DNA of 23,632 bases, taken from contig CAYRDM010000005.1 in assembly GCA_964423175.1 (NCBI GenBank), positions 1-23,632 of the forward strand. Reading direction: 5' to 3'. Of the stretch, positions 22,828 to 23,632 are shown piece after piece; the stretch's first letter is position 1, and the number at the start of each line of letters is the position of its first letter. Under the pieces are notes generated by a model. The model was not told where the DNA came from. It saw only the letters and a program-made list of their open reading frames with translations, and did no database searches. The DNA comes from JBGQJN01 sp964423175 (GTDB lineage: Bacteria > Patescibacteriota > Minisyncoccia > 2-02-FULL-40-12 > IGHO2-01-FULL-4-A). The position numbers and the translations under genes were made by a program.

Positions 22828-23632
22828 CTATATTTTGCTTACCGCATCAAAAACCCTGGCCAATTCTTCATCATTTAGATTATTTTGAGTCGGAAGGTTA
22901 ATGCCCAGTGAAGAAATATGCTTACTGTTTTTATTTGAAAAAAGAAATTTCTTGTATATTGGCATCTCGCCCAAAGAAAAGAAAAATGGCCTAGCATCAA
23001 TGTTGTGCTTAACAAATTCAGCAAGAAGTTGATCCCTTTTCCCATTAGTAACAAGAGCGCTAACAAGCCAAACAATTCCGGACCTGTCCTTATTATTCTC
23101 GGGGAATTTTATAAAATCAAAATCTGAAAGACTTTTTTTGTAACGGGCTTCCAGTTTTTTTCTCATGGATAAATTCTGATTTATTCTTTCTAGCTGAGCA
23201 CATCCTATGGCCGCCTGGATATTTGTCATTCTATAATTGAACCCCACTTGATCATGCCAATATTTCCTTTTCTCAGACATTCCATGATCGCGTAAAATCC
23301 TCATCTTCTTATAAACCTCCTCCGAGTTTGTAACACACATCCCGCCCTCTCCTGTTGTTATTACTTTATTAGCATAGAAAGAAAAACATCCTACGTCTCC
23401 GAAGCTTCCAACTTTTTTCGAACGGAAAGTGGCACCGTGAGCTTCTGCCGCATCTTCAATTACAAAAAGATTATGTTTCCTGGCAATTTTTAAAATTTCG
23501 TCCATATTACATGGTCGGCCATAAATATGGACTGGCATTATAGCCTTGGTTTTGCCCGTTATCGCTTTTTCTATTTCTTTTGGATCTATCGTCCAATAGT
23601 CCTTCTCGATATCAACCAAAACAGGCGTTGCA
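22828..23632 (-). CDS. DegT/DnrJ/EryC1 aminotransferase, GDP-perosamine-synthase-like (5' end outside window)
   Basis: A PLP-dependent sugar aminotransferase. The frame is open to the window edge (ATPVLVDIEKDYWTIDP), so the N-terminus is missing and about 267 residues are seen. PVHIYGRPCNMDEILKIARK, VIEDAAEAHGA, FSFYANKVITTGEGGM (the PLP lysine) and QVGFNYRMTNIQAAIGCAQLERI follow GDP-perosamine synthase (RfbE/Per), where FSFYGNK-ITTGEGGM is typical. That enzyme aminates C4 of GDP-4-keto-6-deoxymannose, the product of gmd, giving GDP-perosamine. The assignment within the family is by motif and context; UDP-4-keto sugar aminotransferases are the alternative. First visible gene of the five-gene coupled minus operon. 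Confidence 0.88.
   Translation of the reverse strand, partial: ATPVLVDIEKDYWTIDPKEIEKAITGKTKAIMPVHIYGRPCNMDEILKIARKHNLFVIEDAAEAHGATFRSKKVGSFGDVGCFSFYANKVITTGEGGMCVTNSEEVYKKMRILRDHGMSEKRKYWHDQVGFNYRMTNIQAAIGCAQLERINQNLSMRKKLEARYKKSLSDFDFIKFPENNKDRSGIVWLVSALVTNGKRDQLLAEFVKHNIDARPFFFSLGEMPIYKKFLFSNKNSKHISSLGINLPTQNNLNDEELARVFDAVSKI

Noticed and set aside
1..23632. CRISPR arrays, transposons, tRNA or rRNA genes, phage genes
   Set aside because: No direct-repeat arrays, transposase motifs, cloverleaf-like or rRNA sequences were seen, and nearly all sequence is used by the genes listed.

Overview
The window is a dense, AT-rich bacterial fragment with almost no spare DNA. I read it as a Patescibacteria (CPR, Parcubacteria-like) genome. 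The signs are: a SecA with a roughly 40-residue insertion of the kind I associate with that group; short intergenic gaps; few Shine-Dalgarno sequences; a secreted M30-type metallopeptidase with a C-terminal VY-repeat domain; and an O-antigen-ligase/TPR fusion. TGA is used as a stop (for example the genes ending at 6319, 13371 and 17839), so the UGA=Gly code of Gracilibacteria and Absconditabacteria does not apply. The lineage is an inference; there is no rRNA gene or other marker to fix it.

Region 1 (1-5304, all minus strand) holds housekeeping and secretion genes: secA (3' end outside the window), raiA/hpf two bases upstream of it, murB broken by a one-base frameshift, and an exported HExxH metalloprotease. 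A terminator hairpin separates murB from raiA.

Region 2 (5321-19153) is a surface-polysaccharide locus in alternating strand blocks. A minus block carries a short UDP-sugar dehydrogenase and an NAD-dependent epimerase. A plus block carries the initiating polyprenyl glycosylphosphotransferase, an orphan membrane protein and gmd. A minus block carries GDP-fucose synthase, the O-antigen ligase/TPR protein and a GDP-mannose-hydrolase-like Nudix enzyme. A plus block carries a GT4-type glycosyltransferase, a UDP-ManNAc-type dehydrogenase, another epimerase and a sugar C-methyltransferase.

Region 3 (19146-23632, minus) is a tightly coupled operon: GDP-perosamine-synthase-like aminotransferase (5' end outside the window), an unusual glycosyltransferase-like protein, a GT9 heptosyltransferase-family protein, a DUF6165-like protein and a second, divergent GMD homologue.

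Together the genes suggest GDP-mannose conversion to GDP-4-keto-6-deoxymannose, then to GDP-fucose and probably a 4-amino sugar such as perosamine. UDP-uronic acids and a C-methylated sugar would be added, with assembly on a lipid carrier and polymerisation or ligation at the cell surface. No flippase gene is visible. The points most worth a second look are the near-perfect hairpin built into coding sequence at 19191-19227, the Glu-to-Gln change in the second GMD, the apparently rearranged glycosyltransferase at 21645-22826, a set of promoters placed so that transcripts would be leaderless, a 19-bp palindrome over the protease start codon, and the murB frameshift.
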